From Glandiceps talaboti (Eukaryota > Hemichordata > Enteropneusta > Spengelidae), in NCBI RefSeq assembly GCF_964340395.1, contig NC_135561.1:16800365-16864364 (forward strand): 64,000 nucleotides of DNA, written 5' to 3'. Below the pieces are notes generated by a model. It saw nothing but the letters and a program-made list of their open reading frames with translations. It was not told the DNA's origin and did no database searches. This document shows positions 25,499 to 37,090 of the stretch, in pieces. Position 1 is the stretch's first letter, and the number at the start of each line of letters is the position of its first letter. A program made the translations under genes and the position numbers.

Positions 25499-28120
25499 TC
25501 GTTCTTTCCATAAATTTGTTTCGTCGAAGTTTTATATTTATAAAGTACATTTTGCAGATTTTGACATCTGCATTTTATGTCTATACATATAGTGCATAAG
25601 ATCATTTCATTTTGACAAAATGTCACAAAAGGTTTATTAATCACATTTTGCTATATTAAATTGTAACATGTTCAATTTGTTATTAGTTTCTATATGATGC
25701 AGGTCATTTGCTTGTTTATATGTAGCATTTTAATGTTTTTATATAAACGATTTGTATGTATCTAGGTGTCGAACATGTCACACTAGCAGAAGATCTCATG
25801 TATATGTAACCTGTCACCCATCTCGCTTTGTGATTAGTCGACAGCCCTGCAGATATGAAGGAGTATTTGTTTGCTTGTTGATCACTGCAATTCCCCTTGT
25901 AAACAAATCTCTCCAGAAATTCTCTAATACTAACTATTTACGAATGCCAAATGTACTGTAATCCGTACACAATATCATCGTTGCATACATTGTATTTGAA
26001 CTGTATGATTCGTGTCACAGAATATGTGTAGGCGCATTCTCCCTTCTTCTGAAGTTTTTCAATTTACTGTGTGGTGATTTAGTGAATTTATATGTCATCA
26101 TATGCAGCATATTTGCACGATTAATCCTTACTCAAAGAAAGTAATTTCCCGGGCTCCCTATCATCTAGTCAAACCGGATTTTATATTAGTCCGTTCACAT
26201 TATTTTTCAAAAGAGGTTCAGCAAGGGAACATATGTACATTTCAATGGAAAATTTCACTCTGTAGTTGCATTCCTAATTAATGGAGTACATAATGATATA
26301 TCATCAAACATGGAACACGCAAACATATTGAATATACTAAATTAAAATGATAGGAAACTCGGGATTAAGTCATTGCTACAACATTATATGCACATTGGAT
26401 AAGGCATGGAAATGATGATGGAATTTTTTTTATCTTTGAGTTAATGTTAAGATAATTTTTTATCCAATTTTGTATGACTGTTTCTAATCAAACTGGCAAT
26501 TGGTACATGTTACATCACCTGCATAACGGATATGATTGTCTTATTAGACCGCGATGTGATTTATAAATTCACCATCCTCATCTTTATTTGTATTAGCAAT
26601 TAAGCACTTTATTTACTATAAGCACCATATTTACATTAACTATAATTTATTAGAATCAACTGGTTAAACCCACTGATTTTAGCCCCGCACACCCTGGATA
26701 TATACATGACCCATGTCCGTCCGTGGTCAGCCACACCTAAGACTCCAATGAAGCAATTTCAATCAAACCTGGCACAACTGTCAATCGCTCGCTATAGCGT
26801 ACATATACAAGCCATCTCAGCTTTCCAACGCTTCACGATATTTTACAACATGACCAAATTACACATAACTGTATAGGACAGAGGACAATTAACAGTTACT
26901 GACTATCAACGTTTGACTCCACTTTCAAAAATATTATAATTATAACAAAAAAAAAAACAGTATATTATGGTTAGTTGATCTGTTTTGCAATAAAGTAGAA
27001 TTGGCAATAGATTTGAAGAAAAAAAAGAAATCGTAGTGTTTTCAATTAGAAAAAGAGAACGAGAGATTGAAAGGTGAAAGTAAAAAAAAAGATAAGATGA
27101 AAGTGCATCCGTTAGAACTCCAGCAACAAGCTCAGATTAGAATTAGATCTAGTAGTGGTGATTAGAGCCAAGATCCTATTGATATATATACAATTAACTG
27201 GTTATTAAATTTAGTGCGAAAGAAGTGAAACAAATTGCTTCCCTTTGGAAAGATTGCGAATTGTCTCCAGTAGCTGATTAGATATTAGACCATATAATGT
27301 TTTGATTGGTAAGCCCAGGGACTATTTTCCCCATTTCAGATGAGAAATCCGAAGACGATAAAGTAGTTAACTAGATAGGCCATATAGGGACCGGTCAGTT
27401 TTTAACTAAGTGGCTGGCTGGGTGAGTCGAGGCGGATGTATTGAGGTATAATTTTGAAGAAAAAAAAACATTAAGGTGGGAGCTTAGTTCCCACTGCATT
27501 GCAGGGAATTCATAGATCTAGATGTAATGGGCTAACATTGTACGTATAATTTGGGGAAAGGACATGTATTGTGAATGTGGTGTAGTATGCTTAGGAACGG
27601 AGCTAATAGTTTACTGAAGCTCGTTTCTGTTCATATTCATAAAAACAGTGCGAAAGCCTTTAGCAGAAACACGTGTATGTAACACCCTACGGTTAGCAAC
27701 TTGATATTATACTATTTCTGTGCTGAGATATCACCAGGCTTCCATAATAATAGCTTCATTAACAGACACTGATCAATCCAATGGATAAAGCAGTTTTATG
27801 ACACAGCTGCAACATGTTTAAGAACATCTGGAGCGTTGAAATGTCATGTATGTCTCGTAAGCTAATAAAAACAGAAATGTCGTTATCGCGTCGCACGTTA
27901 TCAATATGTAGTTCAGACAGCATTGTTTTGATATTGAAACTATATTATAATGTAACACAGCACACTTCTAAACAAATATATGGATTGCAGAAAAAAAATA
28001 CTTGAAGAAAGTTGCAACCATAGACACATACTATGTGGTTGCTAATAAGGCCATTACTTAAAACAACCACGATTTCTCTTTTGAAATCCACGTAAAATCC
28101 ATGCACAATCCACACAAAAT
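25499..28120. other. Intergenic, no gene recognised
   Basis: 2.6 kb of AT-rich DNA with A-tracts near 26946 and 27081. A block at about 26680-26830 (CCGTCCGTGGTC, AATCAAACCTGGCACAACTG) has the wording of a dispersed repeat but no partner in the window. Confidence 0.4.
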
Positions 28121-28495
28121 TCACAGTGGGAGTGGTATTTTATAACTTACGTTTCCAAGACAGGGAGTGAAGTGCAGAAATTTTTCTTTCACTTGTACAC
28201 GCACACGCATGTGCACACACTGGTACACATTACCCCACTTCGTCTTGTCCTCGGGTTGAATATGTGGGACACCGAGATTAGACAGCCTCATTAATTCAGG
28301 ATGTACATGTATAGGTAAACAAGAAATCGGAGTGAATACGGATGTAGAGTTTCGACTACTCATCAGGGAAACAGAAATAGTTTTCCCATTGTTGTCCCGA
28401 GGAATGAGAAATCGGAGACGTGTATGCCAGCTGTCGTGTGTGTATACATCAGCAATAATACGTATACAATGTTTAGTATCCAATATGGCCGCCAA
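28121..28495 (-). CDS. Hypothetical 124-residue frame
   Basis: It opens with ATGGCGGCCATATTGGAT (MAAILD), a start often seen in animal first exons. The rest is of mixed composition with no domain or motif I can name. It could be a first exon, a lncRNA or chance. TAA ends the frame at 28121-28123. Confidence 0.2.
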   Translation of the reverse strand: MAAILDTKHCIRIIADVYTHDSWHTRLRFLIPRDNNGKTISVSLMSSRNSTSVFTPISCLPIHVHPELMRLSNLGVPHIQPEDKTKWGNVYQCVHMRVRVQVKEKFLHFTPCLGNVSYKIPLPL

Positions 28496-29712
28496 ATAGT
28501 TTGTTACTTCTACGTGAAAGTATAATAGTGTGTATTTACTTGAAATTAGGATGATAACTCTTTTACTATTTCAAAAACATTCGAAGCAAACTTCTTTATG
28601 GCCAAAATTGGAGAGATCGTAAGAACTTTTATTAATCATTAAAATTTGTGTCCGAGGCGTATTCTACCGTAACAAGAGACAATCTATTGATTGACTTGGA
28701 GATTTGTCTGGTGTGTCTTGTTTTCATACGAGCAACCATGTGCCATTATCACCTTATCATGATGTATCAATCACGTGTGGTACGATACACGTACAGTGTA
28801 ACTACAAGGATCTGCCTATGTCATGTTAGCGTTCACTGGCTCTATCTTACACAACGGTGCAGAAACAATCAGAAACAATGCAGATGCTACGCAGAAGATA
28901 ACAAGATTAGGTGAATACAGTTTATTTTGTTTGAATTAAATGAACTAACTTGCCACCATGCAGACACAATACAGACAATTCAAAAACATTTGCGCACGCA
29001 TGTCTGCATCCAGTTGCAATACTTTCATTTTAGACAAAATGTAACAAAAAATTACAATATTGTTTTTTTTCAATATTGTTTTTTTCAGACTTAGAGTAGA
29101 ATTTGCAGTTTCTCATTGTCTTCCCCATGACGGTATCAAATAGAGCCAGTGAACACTAAACATTAAAATGGCTTCAATATCATTCAAAATGTAAGATTCA
29201 ATTGAAACCTGTAATCTGTAATCTGGCGTCAGTAGCTATGAGAGATGCCAGCAACCAGTCATACCTGAACGTCCACAGATAACCTGTTAATTCTTAGTAC
29301 TGACCTAGGCTAACTGATGAGGCTCATAGCTCAGCCCAGCCGATTCCTGACGGAAGGGGCTGTCTTAGTCGTGAGTGTATGTTAATTTATATATTTCTGT
29401 TTAGCTGAATACCAAAATATTTTACAGCACATAACTATTCAATTAAACGAACAAGCTTTTGTTTTCAAGATATTTGCTCAAAACGATTTGGATTACTAGG
29501 TATACTTGTGTACAGTACGTGATAGTAATGTGTGGATATATACATTAAGATAACCATTAATAGCAAACGTCTGGCTTTTGATCTTGGTTTAACCCAAGAG
29601 TATAGGGCTTATATTTTGGAGGACTAAGTTTGAAGCTCTTTGTTATTAAGATGAAATATATATTATGCTCAACGAATTCGAAGATTGCAGACTGAAAGTT
29701 CATCTTCTTCTT

Positions 29713-29716
<4 letters not shown>
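28496..29716. other. Intergenic, no gene recognised
   Basis: AT-rich. A direct duplication ATTGTTTTTTTCA / ATATTGTTTTTTTCAG is at about 29060-29089. No exon is supported. Confidence 0.35.
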
Positions 29717-29755
<39 letters not shown>

Positions 29756-29871
29756 TTCTTCTTCTTCTTCTTCTTCTTCTTCTTCTTCTTCTTCTTCTTC
29801 TTCTTCTTCTTCTTCTTCTTCTTCTTCTTCTTCTTCTTCTTCTTCTTCTTCTTCTTCTTCTTCTTCTTCTT
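29717..29871. repeat. (TCA)n-(TCT)n trinucleotide repeat
   Basis: About 12 CAT triplets run into about 40 CTT triplets. The purine-only complement yields poly-Glu/Asp and poly-Arg frames and the top strand poly-Ser/Leu. The GAA/TTC type is triplex-prone. It abuts the end of a LINE ORF relic. Confidence 0.95.
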
Positions 29872-30186
29872 TTGTGTACAAAAGTGTCAGGGAGATGATT
29901 CCAAATTCTGCAAGTGCGCGGATAGAAAGAATACAAATGCTAATAGTATTTCGATGTTGGTATGTGGTAGCCTGGGGTGTTTTCAGGTCGTTAGGGACGT
30001 ACTCGATGTTTTGGTTGAAATGGCAAATCAGTGGCGACAAGATGATTTTGAATCTTGTAGAACATCTTAAGACTAGCAATGTGACGGCTTTCAGCTTTTC
30101 CACTCAAGTTCGGAAAGCATTTGACCTCCACTAAAATTATTTCTATACCGCTGTAGGGCAAACCTTGCAACACGTCTTTGGACTAT
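29872..30186 (-). pseudogene. LINE reverse transcriptase C-terminus (CR1/L2/jockey-like)
   Basis: Across frames the minus strand reads EIVQRRVARFALQRYRNNFS, ESRHIASLKMFYKIQNHLV and YSFYPRTCRIWNHLPD. These are the characteristic thumb/C-terminal blocks of non-LTR retrotransposons of this group (QRRAARF..., KYSFFPRTIRDWN.LP). Two frame changes and stops make it a relic. Its 5' side is interrupted at about 30190 by the hairpin end of the tandem-unit element. Confidence 0.8.
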
Positions 30187-30195
30187 CTCTATTTT

Positions 30196-30233
30196 TACCT
30201 CCCGTAAGGGTACGTGAGGTATTAAAAGGGGAA

Positions 30234-30274
<41 letters not shown>

Positions 30275-30985
30275 GCCTGCCTGTGTGTGTCTGTGTCATC
30301 ATTTTCTAAAAATCGGATGGCTCAATTGTAATGAAATTTAAAATATATAATCTTTAGGGTAATGGCTAGACCTGATTAGGTTTTGAGCCAGATCTGTTAA
30401 TGTTTAAGTAGAGAAATTTGCATATTAGTGAAATCAACTAATTACGCAATATCTTAAGACTGCATACTTCAATTTCAATATAACTTAGTGTATTCGTTGA
30501 ACATAACAACATACATTTGTCCTATAAAATTCGTTTATGTACCTTGAAAAATTAATGAACAATTTGCCCAATTAATCATTTTTTGGTAATTAGGCAATAT
30601 CTTAAGAAAGCATACTTCAAATTCAATATAATTTAGTACATACATTAACCATAAGAAAACTCATATGTCCTATCAAGTTTGTTGATGTACCTTACAGTGT
30701 CAATGAATAATTTGCATAATTAACGATTTTCGGTAATTAGGCTATATCTTAAGAATGCATACTTCAAATTCAATATAATTCAGTACACACATTAACCATT
30801 ACAATCGCATATGTCCTGTAAAGCTTGTTGATGTACCTTTCAGTGTTAATGAATAATTTACATAATTAATGATTCTTGGTAATTAGGCTATATCTTACGA
30901 CTGCATACTTCAATTTCAATACAATTCAGTACATACATTAACCATAACAAATTGTGTATGTCCTATAAAGTCAGTTACAGTGTTA
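30196..30985 (-). mobile_element. Element of ~146-bp tandem units, inverted copy
   Basis: It starts with the hairpin TACCTCCCGTAAGGGTACGT (imperfect arm), then (TCTG)n at 30235-30275, the conserved segment AATCGGATGGCTCAATTGTA, and about four units with TGCATACTTCAATTTCAATA and TAATTAGGCTATATCTTA at ~146-bp spacing. The far end stops at an AT tract (30986-31000). It is inserted next to LINE sequence. Confidence 0.75.
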
Positions 30986-31062
30986 TATATATATATATAT
31001 TTGTGTGTATAGGAAGATGAATATACAAATAGATATAGGTATAGATATGCGACACAAAAGTC

Positions 31063-31095
<33 letters not shown>

Positions 31096-32099
31096 TACAC
31101 ATGGAAAAACCATGATCATTTCTGATTTCATTTGTTCATTTAAGTCCTTGACTGTTGGAGCACACGTTTACATACTACGTCATTCATTGGTCGCACATTC
31201 ACAAACCAGTAAAGGTACAAGGGTTTCTGTTTTGTTTTTATATCGAGAAAACACTGTAATACTTTGATGTATCCTCCTTTAAGGACACTACTTCAAGGTC
31301 GTCAAAATATTTTGTATTTCTTCAATATTATGAAAAACAGCACTTTATTGGAAAATTTCACTTAACCGTGGAACCAGACAAATTGTACAATTAACGTTTC
31401 CTGTCTTTATTATAAAAAGAGATCGAGAGATTGTTCTACTTTTGTGGTCAGTGTCCACCCTGAAAACACCATTGCTGTGCAATGACTACAAGAAAGGAAA
31501 GCGATAGTTTAGTATTCTAGTATTGAATCGGGCTATATCGAACTGGAGTATACTCTTTTCACGTTTTCAACTGTGACTGTGGAGCAGATGTTTGGTGAGA
31601 TTCTATGTCACCTTGTTCCTTCAAGGAAGTTACTTATTCATTAAATTATATGCCATTATCTTTGAAAGCAGAATGTCAATGATCAATAAAAAAAAAACCA
31701 CTGCAGTATGTTTTCAAACGCACTATATATGAGATAAAAAATCCACTGGAGACTGCATCTAAGTAAGTCTACTAGAGGACACCAGTGGCTTCGAATATCA
31801 ATGTCTCTCTTCATCATGTATTGCTGAATAAGAAATCATGAACTAAAAAGTTGTTCATGCAAATGAGTATACCCACACCTGTTACAATGACGTAACTAGT
31901 GTATAAATACTTATCTGACAAGTTAACCTTATTTGGACATTACGTAAAATTCCAGAAATGAACTCTAACGTATTATTGGGTAGAATTGTGTGATTGATTA
32001 ATAAAGACATGGTGATAATGCCTACTAGTGTGGATGTCTTCATTTGAATTATATAAATGTTATTTCAGAACCTCACTGGGCTAGAGTTGTGATCATTAT
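30986..32099. other. Intergenic with (CAGA)n
   Basis: A (CAGA)n run lies at about 31062-31095. Nothing else is recognised. Confidence 0.4.
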
Positions 32100-32291
32100 A
32101 TATTTCTACCTTATTGTACAGTATTTTATCGTATTGTATTATTGTATTGTATGTACTGTATATATGTGTATCATGCTGTATTTCATGTACTGTTGATCGT
32201 TTTAGCAACACCAAGACATATTCCGATTTTTTATAGTCGTTTTGGTCAATAAAGTAATCTAATCTAATCTAATCTAATCTAATCTAATCTA
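32100..32291 (+). repeat. LINE 3' end with (TAATC)n tail
   Basis: The sequence runs through (ATTGT)-type units, TTTTAGCAACACCAAGAC, GGTCAATAAAG, then about seven TAATC units to 32291. The same order, including TTTAGCAACGCC and AATAAAG, ends the LINE at 53.9 kb. A short-unit tail after AATAAAG is typical of CR1/L2-type LINE 3' ends. Confidence 0.7.
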
Positions 32292-33087
32292 GACAGTGAT
32301 AACACTTTTGTAGTTACGGATAGCCTCTAGACCTAGCATATCCGAGTACTTGATATTAGTGATAATGTAACCCTCTGTAACTTCAGGAGGTTTTGTTTAC
32401 AAAGAGACACCACGAGACCCTACACGTACTAGATTTCAATGATAACAGCTTCTTTACCGCAAAATATTGTTTGATTGTAAAGAATTTCGTTTAAAAAATA
32501 GAATTCGATTCTCCTATAGCAGAACAATGTAGTAAGTAAAATGGAAAACAAATACACGATAAAAAGACGTGTTATACGATACTGATATATAGCATAGAAT
32601 ATCAAAATCCATCATCACATCAACTATTAAAATGTTTTCTATAATATTCATTACTTTTTTCAATATCCGGATTCCTCATCAATTTCTGAAGACTGTAATT
32701 GGTGATTGGCGTATTTTTAGTGTATTGATGGGATTAGGTGTGATAGGTCTTATTAATAAAACTTTCAATACCATACTAAGATGACGGCGTCGTTTTCACA
32801 ACTGATAAAATTTTGATAATACTTTTTTTGTGATAAAAGTAATTATTGTATCGATGGCCTTTAAATGAGTACATGTATTTCGACATTGCGAGTTTTATAG
32901 TTGCTATAGAATAATTATCAAATAAGAGATGAACATGTGATAGAACAGAGTGAAAACCCTCGTGTAAGCGGCAATGAATTCAGTGATTTTTTCCGTACAG
33001 TATGTTTTAGATTTATTGTTGTATTCCTCTACGTTCATTGCGGTTTTCCTTTTTTCCTTTTCGGTTGATACATAGGGATTGTAAACA
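32292..33087. other. Intergenic, no gene seen
   Basis: AT-rich, no supported feature. Confidence 0.4.
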
Positions 33088-33107
33088 GACATACATACAT
33101 ACATACA

Positions 33108-33139
<32 letters not shown>

Positions 33140-33220
33140 CATACATACATACACGTACATGTACATACATACATACATACATACATACATACATACATAC
33201 ATACATACATACATACATAC
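33088..33220. repeat. (CATA)n microsatellite
   Basis: About 33 units with a central interruption ACACGTACATGTAC that is itself palindromic. Confidence 0.95.
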
Positions 33221-36200
33221 GCGTGTTCCCGAACAGTCGGCATTTTGTGTTAAATATTGTTATTCAATTGATCTTACTGTTGCATTTAATTTGACAACAA
33301 ATACGACAGTGCAAAGTTCTTCAAGAGTACGAGACCTGTCAGTCTTAGTTTGTAAACCATGCAATCTTGGAGAAGTTTAGATCTAAGATAATGTTTTCTT
33401 CGGTGAATTCGTCAGTTGTCGTTACATTAATTCCATGTGCTCCAAATAATTGATCATGTGTTGCATTCATATAACGTGAGGTTAGTTGAGTCACCGTACG
33501 GGAATGACCTGTTTTCTCCCTGTTACGTTGTTTTAAGGGAAAAATTACAACTTATTTATAGGGCTGTAATGTAGTGCTCAATTATGATCACTGTTCTCAA
33601 GATACGATTGCGTTACAACCACATTTCTTTGAATGTATATGTTATGGCGTGTTCATAACCTCGCATCATGGGCCAGTTCGTACATTGGCTAAATAGAATC
33701 AAATCAAAAAGAATTTGATATTTGTTATTCATGACCAGTGAAGGGAAAAAAGAATTCGTTTTCTATCTGGCTGGACACAAATTTGACTAACATTACAGCA
33801 ATATGCATCGTCAGACTCAACATAAATCTTAATAACAATGTTTCCTGACGTTACCTGGCGTATGAGAATTGAAACATTATTGTTAGTCAATGCTACAATT
33901 ACCATTATCTGAACAGATCGTCATCAAAGCATATACATGCGTACATTCTTTCAGACATGTCAGTGGAATGAGATGTAACAACTATAGTTCAATTTATGTC
34001 ATGTAGCCATGTTTATAAGATTTTTTGCTACAGTCAAATAAATAATACAATGTAGCAATTTTGGGAAGACTTTTATTGAACTAGACAGGGATTTGTTTTG
34101 CACTCAACTGGCTTCAAATCGTAGTACCGAAACGTATGGAACCTGAAAGTGCAACGTATAAATTAATTACTTCTGTCTAAAAATTAATTGTACCAGATTT
34201 CTAACTCTAATCTTTTGAGAAAGATCGATACTTTTACACTTGTGAATGTTCTAGATCTGAGCACATTTATCCTATTTCAACTGCAGACGATGTGTCGAAA
34301 AGTGTTGTATGCAAAGCAAAGAAGAGAACGTGAAAATCACTCAGTTGCACTGCACATGTACAGCCGGCATGTACAGCCGGCCACTGCAAAGGACCATACA
34401 CAGTTCTTTCATAAAGTTACTTTGTTACTTTTCGAAACAACAAAACACTTAATGTTCATGTTATTTAATCTTCAGTGACTTGCGTTTGCCATCATTAATA
34501 CTTTATACTTTATTTCGAAGAGTCCACCATAAAATGATAGTATTAGATGAATTGATGTATAATTCATCTTTATACAAAACACCAATGATTTCCTTTGTGG
34601 AGATTATATAGAGTATTACTCAAAGAGGATTTTGTCGTCGTACACAAAGAGTTGAAACCGTACCCGCTTAATTATTTGCAAGTTTCAGATGAGAAAACAT
34701 AAAAGACAGTTGGGCAACCTTTTCGAATTCACTTGTGCAATGAATGTCTCACTGAAGTTGACTATACCCTCTATAAAGATGTAAAGGTTATCTTAAAGCA
34801 CTGTTAACTCGCCATCATTTGTTGTTTGTTGATCTGATGATGTTGTGTAATATAAACAGGAAGGTAGCCTGTTAGAGTTTATGAAACACCTTCTGAGTTG
34901 AGTTTTGTTGAGACCACTCAGTCTTTTATAAATTAAATACTTACTTATTTACGATATTGCACTGTACCTAAGAATGGGTATTGGAAAATCGTCGTATATT
35001 GTAGTTAGGTATATGCATTGGTGTTCTCCCTGTAGGTATGTGAATGTGGATGTGAATGTGAATGTGGATGTATTTATGGGCACCAACCCCCCAAAAGTGT
35101 GATATTGAATTGTTCACTCGGCTAGTCTAACTGTATTGATTACATATAGAATACATATCGGAAAAAACTCTTAAAAAATTTGTGATTTTATGGATCAAAA
35201 ATACTCCAATCTGTCATCGAGACGCATTTTACCTCAAACATATACGCCAGTGAGTACAAGTATAACATACGTAATATTTCACAGAAAAAAGATCTAACAA
35301 ACAAACAAACAAACAAACAAACGGACAACTGTTCAGATTTCACCTTGTCTTAGTAATAAACGATACAGAGAAACTCGTTATTAGAACAGGTTTAAGATTT
35401 CATTTTTGTGAGACTTTTTAGACGTAACTTTAGCCAGGGTAACCAATTGGAACATTGAATGGTTCAATATTTGCAGTTGTACTGTGGGATCCTGATTCCT
35501 TCTAACTGTATAGTAGTTTTGTTTTCACACGTGATTTTAACGTGATGCATAATGGTGAATGCAAATTAAATCAATTGCATAATGTTTGCGTCATTCAAGA
35601 CTTTCAAGACATGTCTTTTTGTATTTAAGTGCACTAAAAAAGTATTATATCGGCAGTTGGCATACGAATACTTTCTCGCCTTATATACGTACATTTTGAT
35701 GCAGTCTGACATTCTCGCCCGGGCACTTCGACACCCCCGCCACGCCACGCCCCAATCCTTTGACTTTCAAAGACTAACAAAATGGCAGGTAGTCAAGGAA
35801 ACATAAGATCAGATTCATAGAGATAACAAGCTACTAACTGATTTCTTAGATCACAATATGTTAGTGATTGAGATGACATTATTTCGAATCAATATTTTAG
35901 ATCATTTACTGTGACAAAATGTGAGTCGGAAGAGATATTTGATAAAGTTACACGCCAACGCAAACGCAAACGCAAACACGCTCAAATTGCTTGACGTCGA
36001 ATGTTATATTGACGTAAACTGTTGCCAATCTAACATTGCATTTGCTTGCAATTGTACCATATATGGAAATTATTCATTGAAAAAATACGCGCACAGAAAC
36101 ACAAACTCAGGCTTCGTGAAGCGCACAGGTATAACGTAAAGACTTCTCGCTTTGTAATGATACGGCAGTATTACACAACAATTACACAGAAAACAATAAT

Positions 36201-36714
36201 ATTAAGGTTATCACTATTTTTGTGCCATGTGACTACTGCAAATCTAAATTCAAAAGTTCACTTGCGCTATATCTGGCCCAAAATCAAATTCATCCCTGTG
36301 CTAAATTGTGCACATGAATTGCGCACCTGGATATTTGAAATTGATAAATGTCGTATGAAGTGCCTTGCACATATATATGGTGAGAAATTTTGTTAAATTT
36401 AATCTATACATGAAAATATCAGGACATTTATTTTTCATAAATAGTTAATTATACATCTGTTGTAGGATTTCAATATGAATGTGCGTAGATCATAATATAT
36501 TTATAATTTCAATGTGTAAATGCTATAACGAGATTCATATCTGGTTTGACGCTTTGGGAAATATCACAATAGAGAACAACAGAACGCATCAGAAAGTAAA
36601 ATAAGTTCTCAGGCATTTTTACTCTTTATGACGATTTGTTTAGAAGGCAGTCGATGGAATGATGCAATTATCGAAGCTTAACGAAATGGAAATATCAAAG
36701 TCATTTGAAAGCCT
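33221..36714. other. Intergenic, no gene recognised
   Basis: 3.5 kb. It contains a dispersed minisatellite unit (about 34030-34090), a GTGAATGTG-type short tandem (35035-35080), an (AAAC)n run (35300-35322) and an (ACGCAA)n run (35955-35977). Frames at 34188, 35921 and 36046 have no recognised motif. Confidence 0.4.
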
Positions 36715-36921
36715 ATCAATATTTCAAAGAATCACGTTTTGATTAGGAATTGAGCCGTAATGTATGTAGGTACATGTATGTACATGTATGTATGTATGTA
36801 TGTATGTATGTATGTATGTATGTATGTATGTATGTATGTATGTATGTGTGTATGTATGTATGTATGTATGTATGTGTGTATGTATGTATGTATGCATGTA
36901 TTTATGTATGTGTGTGTGTGA

Positions 36922-36955
<34 letters not shown>

Positions 36956-37090
36956 GTATGTATGTATGTATGTATGTATGTATGTATGTATGTATGTATG
37001 TATGTGTGTGTGAATATGTGTATGTATGTATGTATGTATGTATGTATGTATGTATGTATGTATGTATGTATGTCTGTCTGTCTGTCTGTA
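36715..37090 (+). repeat. Repeat boundary plus long (GTAT)n array
   Basis: CAATATTTCAAAGAATCACG and GATTAGGAATTGAG match 24281-24340. A (GTAT)n array of about 300 bp with GTGTGTGAATAT interruptions follows, then (GTCT)n and GTAGGTAG. Confidence 0.75.

Noticed and set aside
24903-25550. A 215-residue intact protein
   Set aside because: The N-terminal third is (CATA)n translation and the C-terminus is a frameshift product. Only the middle is real Penelope-like sequence.
29669-30134. Poly-Glu/Asp, poly-Arg, poly-Ser and poly-Leu proteins
   Set aside because: All six frames are open through the triplet array. The only real coding signal is the adjacent LINE relic.
34820-34860. Additional hammerhead motif at CTGATGATGTTG
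   Set aside because: The CTGATGA word is present, but no GAA core or matching stems follow.
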